A DNA stretch of 8,770 bases from Patescibacteria group bacterium (GCA_018899995.1 JAHIHE010000058.1:1-8770); one strand, 5' to 3'. Shown: positions 1 to 5,402, counted from the stretch's first letter. Made by a program: numbers and translations. Notes: generated by a model from the sequence alone, not told the origin.

Positions 1-66
1 ACTTAACAACTTAACAACTTAACACTGCTTAATTGCTTAATTGCTTAATTGCTTAATTGCTTAATT
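1..66. repeat. 8-bp tandem repeats, two unit types
   Basis: Three head-to-tail copies of ACTTAACA (1-24), two spacer bases, then five perfect copies of GCTTAATT (27-66). The array ends 11 bases before the rplQ start codon and may continue left of the window. The first unit recurs twice at 2961-2976. No coding potential or known regulatory role is visible. If rplQ is transcribed with an upstream gene, the array lies in the intergenic RNA. Confidence 0.9.
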
Positions 67-77
67 GATATCGGAAC

Positions 78-461
78 ATGAGGCATCTTAAAAAAATCAA
101 AAAGCTTGACAGGAATGCGGCCGCGAGAAAATCATTACTGAAAAGCATGAGCGGCTCTTTGATTTTGGCGGAAAAAATCATCACCACTAAGGCAAAAGCG
201 CGCGCGCTGGCTCCGCACGTGGAAAGATTAATAAGCAAAGCGAAAGTAAAGAATTTGGCAAGCGAGAGGTATCTTCTGCGCTTCCTGCCCAAGCCGGCGG
301 TAAAAAAAATATTTTCGGAAATTGCGCCAAGATACGCTTCAAGAATCGGAGGATACACCAGGATAATTAAAATCGGCCGGCGCCACCACGATAAAGCGGA
401 AATGGCCGTGGTGGAATTGATAAATCCGCCGCAAGGCGTTCAGGCGAACATAACAAAATAA
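78..461 (+). CDS. rplQ: 50S ribosomal protein bL17
   Basis: bL17 is a large-subunit protein that sits near the peptide exit tunnel. The 127-residue product has the family layout: the MRHLKK start with the basic N-terminal stretch, RKSLLKSMSGSLILAEKI (about residues 18-35) with TTKAKARAL following, then EIAPRYASRIGGYTRIIKIG (about 81-100) and the closing AVVELI strand. The length is normal for the family. The ATG at 78 gives the canonical MRH start; no strong Shine-Dalgarno sequence precedes it. It is the first gene of a tight + strand block with rplM (11 nt after the stop) and rpsI. In many bacteria rplQ follows rpoA, which would lie left of this window (inference). Confidence 0.96.
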   Translation: MRHLKKIKKLDRNAAARKSLLKSMSGSLILAEKIITTKAKARALAPHVERLISKAKVKNLASERYLLRFLPKPAVKKIFSEIAPRYASRIGGYTRIIKIGRRHHDKAEMAVVELINPPQGVQANITK

Positions 462-472
462 CCCCAAGTTAT

Positions 473-883
473 ATGGTTGCGAGAGAAACAAAAGAAACTG
501 AAAGAAATTGGCACCTTATTGACGCAAGCGGCCAATATGTGGGTAGAATCGCGACAAAAATCGCGCGATTATTGATGGGCAAGCAAAAAGTCGCATTCAC
601 CCCCCATATTGACGCCGGCGATTATGTCGTGGTTATAAATACCAATGGTCTTAAAATCAGCGGTAAAAAGGCCGACCAAAAAATTTATTTCCATTTTTCC
701 GGCTATCCGGGCGGATTGAGCAGGATTCCATATAAGGATTTATTTAAAAAGGATTCCGGACAAGTGCTGAAAAACGCGGTTTGGGGAATGCTGGCGAAGA
801 ATAAATTAAGGGATAAAAAAATTAAGCGGCTGAAATTATTCAGGGATGAAAAGCAACCCTATAAAGATAAATTTCAAAAATGA
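473..883 (+). CDS. rplM: 50S ribosomal protein uL13
   Basis: uL13 is an early-assembly large-subunit protein. The 136-residue product shows the family signatures in order: W..IDASGQYVGRIATKIA (about residues 13-28), LMGKQKVAFTPHIDAGDYVVVIN (about 34-56), the K.Y.HFSGYPGG segment (about 71-81) and the AVWGMLAKNKL motif (about 102-112) near the C-terminus. The usual tail HPH.AQ.P is replaced by a short lysine-rich end (QPYKDKFQK). It begins 11 nt after rplQ, and its TGA stop overlaps the rpsI start as ATGA, which indicates translational coupling. The overlap also shows UGA working as a stop codon here. Confidence 0.96.
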   Translation: MVARETKETERNWHLIDASGQYVGRIATKIARLLMGKQKVAFTPHIDAGDYVVVINTNGLKISGKKADQKIYFHFSGYPGGLSRIPYKDLFKKDSGQVLKNAVWGMLAKNKLRDKKIKRLKLFRDEKQPYKDKFQK

Positions 884-1362
884 AGACGATCAAAAAAAAC
901 GACAATTTGGAGCAGGCGGCTAAAAAAGCAACAGGCGTAATTCAGGCGGCAAAAAGCGAAAAATTTTTTTCAGGCATCGGCCGGCGCAAGTCCGCCACCG
1001 CCAGCGTCCGGCTTTACCCGCAGAAGAGAGGCGCGGAAAAACCCTGTGATTTGACGGTTAATAAAAAAGATTATTTGACGTATTTTCCTTTGAAAAAACT
1101 GCAGGAAACGTCTGTTTCCCCGCTTAACACCCTAAATTTGCAGAATCGCTTTAAAATCACCGCTTTAACCAGAGGGGGCGGAATTGCCGCGCAGGCGGAA
1201 GCAGTGCGCCTAGGCGTCGCGAGGACGCTTATTGCGATTAACCCCCTATTTAAAAAGCCGCTGAAGCGCGCAGGATTTCTTACCCGAGATCCGCGCAAAA
1301 AAGAGCGGAAAAAACCCGGCCTCAAGAAAGCCAGGCGCGCGCCGCAGTGGCAGAAGAGGTAA
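880..1362 (+). CDS. rpsI: 30S ribosomal protein uS9 with N-terminal extension
   Basis: uS9 is a small-subunit protein whose C-terminal tail reaches the P-site tRNA. The conserved body starts at about residue 31 (GIGRRKSATASVRLYP), continues through TALTRGGGIAAQAEAVRLGVAR (about 95-116), and ends with the basic tail RDPRKKERKKPGLKKARRAPQWQKR, closing in the expected Lys-Arg. At 160 residues it is about 30 longer than typical bacterial uS9. The extra length is a lysine/alanine-rich N-terminus (residues 1-30). The ATG at 880 overlaps the rplM stop (ATGA), which favours this start. It is the last gene of the ribosomal block and is followed by a strong hairpin at 1390-1428. Confidence 0.96.
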   Translation: MKTIKKNDNLEQAAKKATGVIQAAKSEKFFSGIGRRKSATASVRLYPQKRGAEKPCDLTVNKKDYLTYFPLKKLQETSVSPLNTLNLQNRFKITALTRGGGIAAQAEAVRLGVARTLIAINPLFKKPLKRAGFLTRDPRKKERKKPGLKKARRAPQWQKR

Positions 1363-1389
1363 ATCTACCATACTGTACTGTTTTACGAA

Positions 1390-1428
1390 AACATTAAAAT
1401 ACTTGCTTTGAGCAAGTATTTTAATGTT
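1390..1428. terminator. 18-bp perfect hairpin between convergent genes
   Basis: The arms AACATTAAAATACTTGCT (1390-1407) and its exact reverse complement (1411-1428) enclose a 3-nt loop, TTG. The hairpin lies 27 nt after rpsI and 44 nt after the end of the minus-strand propeller gene, so it is placed to stop transcription from both sides. Neither side has a long T tract: only TTATAT on + and TTTTCG on - follow the stem. Intrinsic termination is therefore likely but not textbook; RNA 3'-end protection is an alternative. Confidence 0.7.
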
Positions 1429-1472
1429 ATATGGGATATTTGTTTTTGAGTGTTTAATTCTGGAGTGTTTTG

Positions 1473-2951
1473 TTATTCCGCCTTTACGCGATAAATTGAC
1501 ATTTTGTTCCCGTCTGTCTGGTCATAATAAACGGCATTTGAAATATTATCATAAATAATTTGCTTTGGCTCCGAGGTGAAGCTCAAGAAATCATAAACAT
1601 TACGACCGGACCGCGGGTCAAGCTCTATATTCTTCAAAATATTTCCCCGCCTAAGCCATATGTGATTGTAATCTTTGCACCACGCGACATTTTTTACTTT
1701 TTGCGAAAGGCGGGTGATAAGCTGGCGAGAGCTATTTTTCAGAGAATACGCGAATATTTCAAAATCAGAATTATAAAGCAAGTCCTGGCCGTTTTGGGAA
1801 AATATAATCGTTTCAACGCCGCTGTTTAAGTAGGCGGGGATGCCGCTTTCATCCAGTATAAAAAGTTTTTTCTCGCCGGTTACAACCGCGAGTCGTCCTT
1901 GTCGGGAAATTAATATTTCCGCTTCTCCTTTAACCCATTCGACAAGCTCAGGGTTAATGGTGAGCGACTTGTGGTGACTTGTGGTGAGCGAAATCGAACC
2001 AGTAAAATCGAACCAAGTCGAACCATTAATATTTGCGGATACTGGCGCGAAAGAGACCTGCTCTTTGCTTTCGGGATTATCAAGCGAAGTTTTATAAATG
2101 AACGAATTGGCGGAATTCAGATAATAAACATCGTTGTTCAGCAACCCGAACCCGGCCGCGTTATCCGCGATTTTACGGCCGGCCTCCGAGCCCCTTGGTT
2201 TGAGCGCGTAAAGTTCGCTTTTCCCGGAAAAATATACAAACGAATCACTTTTTTCGTTCCACGCGCCGCGGACCAAGTCCTCGCTCAATGTTAATTCGGT
2301 TAAATTCATTATTTCATTTTTCTCCAAACCGAAGATAATATGGCGCGGACTCTTTGGAAAAATTATGGCAAAGTTCTGTGAATCCGGCGACCATAGGATA
2401 TTTGCGCCTTCCGTTAAGTCCAAGGGCTGTTCAAGCGGTTTCTCCTGCGTTTTGCCGGAAATAAAGTTTTTGACAACAACCAAAACTTTTTCGCCGTTAT
2501 ACGAAAGATAAGAAATTTTGGTAAAATCCGGAGAAGCGGACCACGCGCCGATATAATCGGTGATAAGCAGGTCATTTTTGGGGTTAAGCGGCAATAAAAG
2601 CGGCTCCGCGTAGGTAATCAGCCCCTTGGATACCGCTAAGTTTTTTTCCCAAGTCCAAAATCCTTCTTTGCTGATTTTTACATTATAACTTTTTGGAATC
2701 AAGTTGTTCAGGATATAGTCTTTATTAATCATGCCGCGAGTGATTAAATTTTCCTTTACCTCTTTTCCGTCGGCAAAGATTTTTATTCCTTCGGGCGGCT
2801 TGATGGTAAGATAAATTATTCCGGTTTGAATGATTTTTTTCGCCTCGGCGCTATAGCGGAAGCCCGCAGTGTATAAAATAATAGTTGGAGCGGCAATGAA
2901 AAATAAAACCGCGCAAAAAACAAACAAAATTCGCCTTATTTTTAGAGTCAT
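1473..2951 (-). CDS. Membrane-anchored PEGA-domain / beta-propeller-like protein
   Basis: The function is unknown. The 492-residue product starts with a basic segment and one hydrophobic helix (about residues 8-28), so most of it should lie outside the membrane. A PEGA-like domain follows (about 44-107: GIIYLTIKPPEGIKIFADGK through NVKISKEGFW), a small beta fold seen in surface proteins. The rest (about 125-490) has repeated strand-rich units such as WSASPDFTKISYLSY and LWSPDSQNFAII, typical of TolB/WD40-like propellers. Residues of about 309-341 are encoded by a dispersed DNA repeat that is read in frame. It starts 68 nt after the PrsW-like gene on the same strand, without a clear promoter of its own, so co-transcription is likely. 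PEGA and propeller calls come from motif reading only. Confidence 0.8.
   Translation of the reverse strand: MTLKIRRILFVFCAVLFFIAAPTIILYTAGFRYSAEAKKIIQTGIIYLTIKPPEGIKIFADGKEVKENLITRGMINKDYILNNLIPKSYNVKISKEGFWTWEKNLAVSKGLITYAEPLLLPLNPKNDLLITDYIGAWSASPDFTKISYLSYNGEKVLVVVKNFISGKTQEKPLEQPLDLTEGANILWSPDSQNFAIIFPKSPRHIIFGLEKNEIMNLTELTLSEDLVRGAWNEKSDSFVYFSGKSELYALKPRGSEAGRKIADNAAGFGLLNNDVYYLNSANSFIYKTSLDNPESKEQVSFAPVSANINGSTWFDFTGSISLTTSHHKSLTINPELVEWVKGEAEILISRQGRLAVVTGEKKLFILDESGIPAYLNSGVETIIFSQNGQDLLYNSDFEIFAYSLKNSSRQLITRLSQKVKNVAWCKDYNHIWLRRGNILKNIELDPRSGRNVYDFLSFTSEPKQIIYDNISNAVYYDQTDGNKMSIYRVKAE
1931..2030. repeat. Dispersed palindromic repeat inside a coding region
   Basis: The segment contains CATTCGACAAGCTCAGGGTTAA, two near-identical GTGAGCG blocks, a 10-bp tandem duplication (GACTTGTGGT at 1966-1975 and 1976-1985) and, toward 2030, three TCGAACC words (1994-2000, 2008-2014, 2018-2024). 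Words such as GACAAGCTCAGGG and TCGAACC are hallmarks of small interspersed repeats found in many bacterial genomes (recalled family resemblance, not searched). On the minus strand it is read as TTSHHKSLTINPELVEWVKG within the propeller protein without breaking the frame. Confidence 0.75.
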
Positions 2952-2960
2952 AGTAATTCA

Positions 2961-2976
2961 ACTTAACAACTTAACA
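2961..2976. repeat. Two tandem copies of ACTTAACA
   Basis: Two perfect copies of the same 8-mer found three times at 1-24 lie 9 bases upstream of the minus-strand propeller start codon. A GCTTGCTTAAA stretch at 2998-3007 resembles the second unit type of the 1-66 array. Both arrays sit in short gaps directly upstream of a gene start. Confidence 0.8.
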
Positions 2977-3019
2977 AAAAGAAATTCAAAATGATTGCTT
3001 GCTTAAATGTTAGTATGAT

Positions 3020-3772
3020 TTAATTATTGAATCTTTTCAGCGAAATTCTTTGGAGGATTTTGAATTCTTTCATCACATAAATCGCGACAATTAAAAGGGG
3101 AATGCTGAAATATATGGCCAGGGGTTCTTTTAAAACGATTATAAAATAATTAAAAGCGCCATGTAAAAGCGTGGCAATAATAAAGCCCTGAACCATTAAA
3201 TATTTTCGGTGGGTTCTTGAATGGCTGGTCATTCTTGTAAGCGAAAGAGCGTAATAAAAGCCGATAATGGCTGAGGACAAGGTATGGAGAAAAGTGGCTC
3301 CGATAAAGCGGATCGCGAGTGTTGAAAGCGGCTGGCTGAGGTTAAATAAAAGAAGGGGAGCGAAAGAGTGCATTACTATGATATTTTCAACGGCCGCGAA
3401 TCCCAGCGCCGATACAATCATATAAATCATCGCGTCGGCCGGTTCGTCAAAAACCGGATTTTTCTTCATCGCGAAGCGCACCACCAGATATTTGGAAAAC
3501 TCTTCAACCGCCGCTATGCCGATAAAAACAATCGCGAGATTTTTCGCGAAAGAATTAAAAAAAACGGGCGAGTTTGAATTTAAAAAATTAAAAAAACCGA
3601 TAACTTGCCACTCAATGGCGACTACAAAAGGCGCGATAGCCATTCCGGCCAGAAATATCAAAAAGAGCCATTTTCTCGGTTCGGGGTGAATGTCTTTCCG
3701 TAAATAAAAAGCGAGCCAGATAACGCTGGGCAGGACTCCCAAAATAATCGCGAAAAGATAATTATATGGCAT
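3020..3772 (-). CDS. PrsW-family intramembrane metalloprotease
   Basis: The 250-residue, strongly hydrophobic product has about eight predicted membrane helices. It carries the conserved PrsW/CAAX-protease-like motifs in order: AAVEEFSKYLVVR with E90, E91 and K94; ALGFAAVENI with F125 and E129; FLHTLSSA with H163 and S166; and LLHGAFNYF with H204 and N208. These Glu and His residues are the presumed metal-binding and catalytic set within the membrane. In Bacillus, PrsW cleaves the anti-sigma factor RsiW; no anti-sigma gene is visible here, so the substrate is unknown. It is the first gene of a minus-strand pair with the propeller protein and has a well-formed promoter upstream (3845-3873). 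The ATG at 3772 lacks a strong Shine-Dalgarno sequence. Confidence 0.88.
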   Translation of the reverse strand: MPYNYLFAIILGVLPSVIWLAFYLRKDIHPEPRKWLFLIFLAGMAIAPFVVAIEWQVIGFFNFLNSNSPVFFNSFAKNLAIVFIGIAAVEEFSKYLVVRFAMKKNPVFDEPADAMIYMIVSALGFAAVENIIVMHSFAPLLLFNLSQPLSTLAIRFIGATFLHTLSSAIIGFYYALSLTRMTSHSRTHRKYLMVQGFIIATLLHGAFNYFIIVLKEPLAIYFSIPLLIVAIYVMKEFKILQRISLKRFNN

Positions 3773-3780
3773 AAAAATAG

Positions 3781-3818
3781 AAGCGAATTATTGCGAATAT
3801 CAAGCGAATAATTGCGAA
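3781..3818. repeat. Imperfect 17-bp direct repeat in the PrsW 5' leader
   Basis: AAGCGAATTATTGCGAA (3781-3797) and AAGCGAATAATTGCGAA (3802-3818) differ at one base and have a 21-bp period, about two helical turns. The mismatch also lets AATTATT (3786-3792) pair with AATAATT (3807-3813). The repeat lies between the predicted promoter and start codon of the minus-strand PrsW-like gene, so it could be a protein-binding site or a leader RNA hairpin. Confidence 0.7.
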
Positions 3819-3844
3819 AAATTGCTGAATTACAATTTAAGGAT

Positions 3845-3873
3845 ATTATACCGAAAAATAAGTCAAGTGGCAA
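3845..3873 (-). promoter_or_regulatory. Predicted sigma-70-type promoter for the PrsW-propeller pair
   Basis: Read on the minus strand, TTGCCA (3873-3868) is followed after exactly 17 bases by a perfect TATAAT (3850-3845). This gives a leader of roughly 65 nt before the start codon at 3772. It is the only clear promoter upstream of the two minus-strand genes. Confidence 0.7.
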
Positions 3874-3902
3874 GCAATGAATTATTGTTGCGGCAGATTC
3901 TT

Positions 3903-3922
3903 AATTGAACGGAATTGAACGG
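3903..3922. repeat. Two tandem copies of AATTGAACGG
   Basis: A perfect 10-bp tandem duplication in the divergent intergenic region, just upstream of the predicted -35 of the TrpR-like gene. A second direct repeat follows it, CCATGCTAT at 3926-3934 and 3951-3959, with a 25-bp period. The rest of 3773-4025 holds the two promoters and the palindrome listed separately, and no gene. Confidence 0.75.
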
Positions 3923-3933
3923 AAACCATGCTA

Positions 3934-3962
3934 TTGTTTCGTTTTTTGTCCCATGCTATGAT
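3934..3962 (+). promoter_or_regulatory. Predicted promoter of the TrpR-like gene, -10 inside the palindrome
   Basis: TTGTTT (3934-3939) is followed after 17 bases by TATGAT (3957-3962), which matches the -10 consensus at 5 of 6 positions. The -35 is weak (3 of 6). The -10 lies entirely in the left arm of the palindrome 3954-3981, so a protein bound there would block RNA polymerase. Confidence 0.55.
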
Positions 3963-3981
3963 GCTTTAGAGCATCATAGCA
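3954..3981. promoter_or_regulatory. Palindrome 1: candidate operator upstream of the TrpR-like gene
   Basis: TGCTATGATGCT (3954-3965) and its exact reverse complement (3970-3981) flank the 4-base centre TTAG. It lies 44 bp before the start codon of the TrpR-like gene and covers the predicted -10. A second copy occurs at 4563-4600. Over the shared 31-bp core, including a trailing GTT, the two copies differ only at three centre bases. Binding by the adjacent regulator is an inference; a hairpin role in RNA is the alternative. Confidence 0.75.
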
Positions 3982-4025
3982 GTTGTTTTATAAAGGCATT
4001 TAATTATTAAATTAGAAATAAAATT

Positions 4026-4469
4026 ATGAGCAGAGTTAACGCTCGCCATGTAGATTCAGATTCTAAAATGAAATATTTAGATTTGCTTTGGACATCCATC
4101 GCGCAATTGGAAACACGAGATGAAGTGAAAAGTTTTTTAAAAGATTTGTTAAGCCAAAGCGAAGCGATAATGCTGGCGCGGCGTATTGAAATCGCCAGAC
4201 GATTACTGGAAGGGCAGTCCTATCGTAAAATTATTGCCGATTTAAAAGTCGGAATGGATACGGTGAATAAAGTTCAGGGGTGGCTTACGGCTGGATTTGG
4301 CGGTTACGAAAAAGCGGTTAGCGGTTTTCAAAAAGAGTTGGATCGGCGTTTTTCTAAATTCCCCAAAGCGAATAAGAGCGTTCCTTATAGTTTTAGCTGG
4401 ATGAAGCAAAAGTATCCTTTACAATTTTTACTATTCAATTTAATCTCTGAAAAAAATGTTAAAAAATAA
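4026..4469 (+). CDS. TrpR-like (YerC/YecD-type) transcriptional regulator
   Basis: A 147-residue predicted DNA-binding protein of the Trp-repressor-like fold. The central part reads FLKDLLSQSEAIMLARRIEIARRLLEG (residues 37-63), then a helix-turn-helix, QSYRKIIADLKVGMDTVNKVQGWL (about 64-87), and the typical GFGGYEKAV end. That order matches YerC/YecD proteins, whose ligand and targets are poorly known. Residues 100-147 form a C-terminal extension with an aromatic patch, YSFSWMKQKYPLQFLLFNL. The ATG at 4026 is used; a later ATG (residue 15, at 4068) is a possible alternative, and neither has a strong Shine-Dalgarno sequence. The gene stands alone between two copies of one palindrome, with its predicted -10 inside the first, which suggests self-repression. 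No tryptophan gene is nearby, so control of Trp synthesis is unsupported. Confidence 0.85.
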   Translation: MSRVNARHVDSDSKMKYLDLLWTSIAQLETRDEVKSFLKDLLSQSEAIMLARRIEIARRLLEGQSYRKIIADLKVGMDTVNKVQGWLTAGFGGYEKAVSGFQKELDRRFSKFPKANKSVPYSFSWMKQKYPLQFLLFNLISEKNVKK

Positions 4470-4501
4470 TTTTGTAGAAAAAAACGCTTGAAACGTTTGG
4501 C

Positions 4502-4585
4502 ATGCCCGATATTGATAATGTTATTGATAATGTTATTGATAATGTGAAAAATGTAAAAAAAGTTAACTGCTATGATGCTCTGTAG
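4502..4585 (+). CDS. Possible 27-residue peptide with an IDNV repeat (doubtful)
   Basis: An ATG at 4502 opens a short frame beginning MPDIDNVIDNVIDNV and ending CYDAL, with its TAG stop in the loop and right arm of palindrome 2. The repetition comes from a 12-bp tandem repeat in the DNA. No ribosome-binding site is evident and it matches no family I know. It may be chance, or a leader peptide whose translation would open the palindrome hairpin in RNA. It is listed because nothing else occupies 4470-4562. Confidence 0.15.
   Translation: MPDIDNVIDNVIDNVKNVKKVNCYDAL
4511..4546. repeat. Three tandem copies of ATTGATAATGTT
   Basis: Two perfect copies and a third with one final mismatch (TG for TT) of a 12-bp unit, located between the TrpR-like gene and palindrome 2. 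The multiple-of-three length keeps any reading frame open across it. Each unit contains TTGATA, but no well-spaced -10 follows, so a promoter role is not supported. Confidence 0.85.
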
Positions 4586-4600
4586 CATCATAGCAGTTAA
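4563..4600. repeat. Palindrome 2: second copy, at the truncation point of the TasA-like gene
   Basis: TTAACTGCTATGATGCT (4563-4579) and its perfect reverse complement (4584-4600) enclose the centre CTGT. The 17-bp arms contain the 12-bp arms of palindrome 1 and extend five bases further. It starts 93 nt after the TrpR-like stop. The only usable ATG codons of the downstream TasA-like reading frame (4572, 4575) are inside its left arm. It could end transcription of the TrpR-like gene, serve as a second operator, or mark the edge of an inserted or recombined segment. There is no T tract on the right side. Confidence 0.8.
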
Positions 4601-5168
4601 TAACGAAGGTTTTGGTAATGGAGTAACGGCTACTTGGATAGCTACAGATATGAAACCGGGAGACGAGAAAACGTTTGGACTAGAGGAAGTACGGTTAGCT
4701 AAAGAAATCGGCAGTATTGAAGCAGACCATACAGAAATAACCTGTAATTACAATGTGATTGAAGAAAGTCCGCAAACAGAATCGGATACCGACCCAAATA
4801 CTAACTTAGACCCTGATAAAATGGCAAAGGAGATGCTGATTACCAGATGCGTTTATCACGACATTGTTTGTATTGATTGTTTAACAGGCATTAAATGGAG
4901 CGGTTATAACTACACAAGCGGGGTTTGCGCCGGAACTAATTTAGGCCAAAGCAATGACTGGAAAATTGAGGACAAAAACGGAGACGGGAAAATCAGTTTT
5001 TATGATTTGAAAAACGATAAACTTGATAATCTTCCCGCTGTCCAGAATAGTCCACCGTTCTCCTTTAAAATGGGTGTCAAATTTTCCGAAACTGCCGGCA
5101 ATGATTTTCAGGGCGACATATTTGATTTGACGATGATATTTAGATTAAATCAGGACGCGAGTCAGTAA
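4572..5168 (+). pseudogene. TasA/camelysin-like secreted protein, 5'-truncated
   Basis: The frame encodes the C-terminal part of a TasA/CalY-like protein, a beta-rich secreted fibre or surface family processed by SipW. Family-like features are TDMKPGD (about residues 25-31), a cysteine-bearing middle, a calcium-loop-like DKNGDGKISFYDL (about 133-145, with acidic residues spaced as in dockerin or EF-hand loops) and the closing FQGDIFDLTMIFRLNQDAS. The expected start is missing: there is no signal peptide and no A-Y-F-[SN]-D cleavage-site motif. An in-frame TAA at 4554 leaves only ATG 4572 or 4575, both within palindrome 2, so the first residues are palindrome-encoded. About 60 residues appear lost (estimate from family layout). 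Reading-frame integrity over 190 codons suggests recent truncation. A misassembly at the palindrome is an alternative. Confidence 0.65.
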
Positions 5169-5170
5169 GT

Positions 5171-5262
5171 GTCATTGCGAGCGAGCCGATAGGCGGGCGA
5201 AGCAATCTCGCAGTATATCACGAGATTGCTTCGCCCTCGCTTCGGCTCGGGCTCGCAATGAC
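5171..5262. repeat. 92-bp dispersed-repeat hairpin (GTCATTGCGAG type)
   Basis: The outer arms GTCATTGCGAGC (5171-5182) and GCTCGCAATGAC (5251-5262) are perfectly complementary. The inner arms GGGCGAAGCAATCTCG (5195-5210) and CGAGATTGCTTCGCCC (5221-5236) also match perfectly, around a 10-base loop. GAGCCGA (5183-5189) can pair with TCGGCTC (5242-5248). The words GTCATTGCGAG and GAAGCAATCTC are typical of a MITE-like palindromic repeat scattered in many bacterial genomes (recalled, not searched). It begins 2 bases after the TasA-like stop codon, so it may also act as a transcription terminator. Confidence 0.85.
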
Positions 5263-5325
5263 AAAGAAAGATTGAAAGGACGGGAGAGGCGAGGGTTTGA
5301 AATTCATTACAAAGTGATACTATAC

Positions 5326-5354
5326 TTGACAAATTCTCGTATTTTTTATATGCT
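5326..5354 (+). promoter_or_regulatory. Predicted promoter of the AAA ATPase gene
   Basis: A perfect -35 TTGACA (5326-5331) is followed after 17 bases by TATGCT (5349-5354), 4 of 6 to the -10 consensus. It predicts a leader of about 40 nt before the ATG at 5403. Together with the hairpin repeat upstream, this makes the ATPase an independently transcribed unit. Confidence 0.65.
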
Positions 5355-5402
5355 ATACCATACAAAGTGGCAACAAATTATGTCGCGCATAAATCATAAA
5401 CA

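Noticed and set aside
1..66. CRISPR array
   Set aside because: The repeats are 8 bp, directly adjacent and without spacers, and no cas genes are present.
880..883. Alternative genetic code (UGA as glycine)
   Set aside because: UGA ends rplM in a normal ATGA overlap, and none of the genes needs UGA read as an amino acid.
1071..1325. Minus-strand 84-residue frame inside rpsI
   Set aside because: It lies wholly opposite a highly conserved ribosomal protein gene and resembles no family.
1971..2294. Plus-strand 107-residue frame opposite the propeller gene
   Set aside because: The minus-strand gene has coherent domains across the region; this frame starts inside the dispersed repeat and has no recognisable motif.
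4026..4469. Toxin-antitoxin or phage-repressor module
   Set aside because: There is no partner gene of suitable size and position; the fold points to the TrpR/YerC family.
4385..4591. Minus-strand 68-residue frame with INNI repeats
   Set aside because: It overlaps the TrpR-like gene antisense, and its repetition is a by-product of the 12-bp tandem DNA repeat.
3954..4600. Transposon or insertion sequence
   Set aside because: The enclosed gene has a helix-turn-helix but no transposase or recombinase motif, no target-site duplication is visible, and the upstream flank does not hold the missing half of the TasA-like gene.
5162..5365. Minus-strand 67-residue frame with a CHCEPEPKRGRSNL stretch
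   Set aside because: It is a translation of the GTCATTGCGAG-type repeat, which often produces spurious short proteins.
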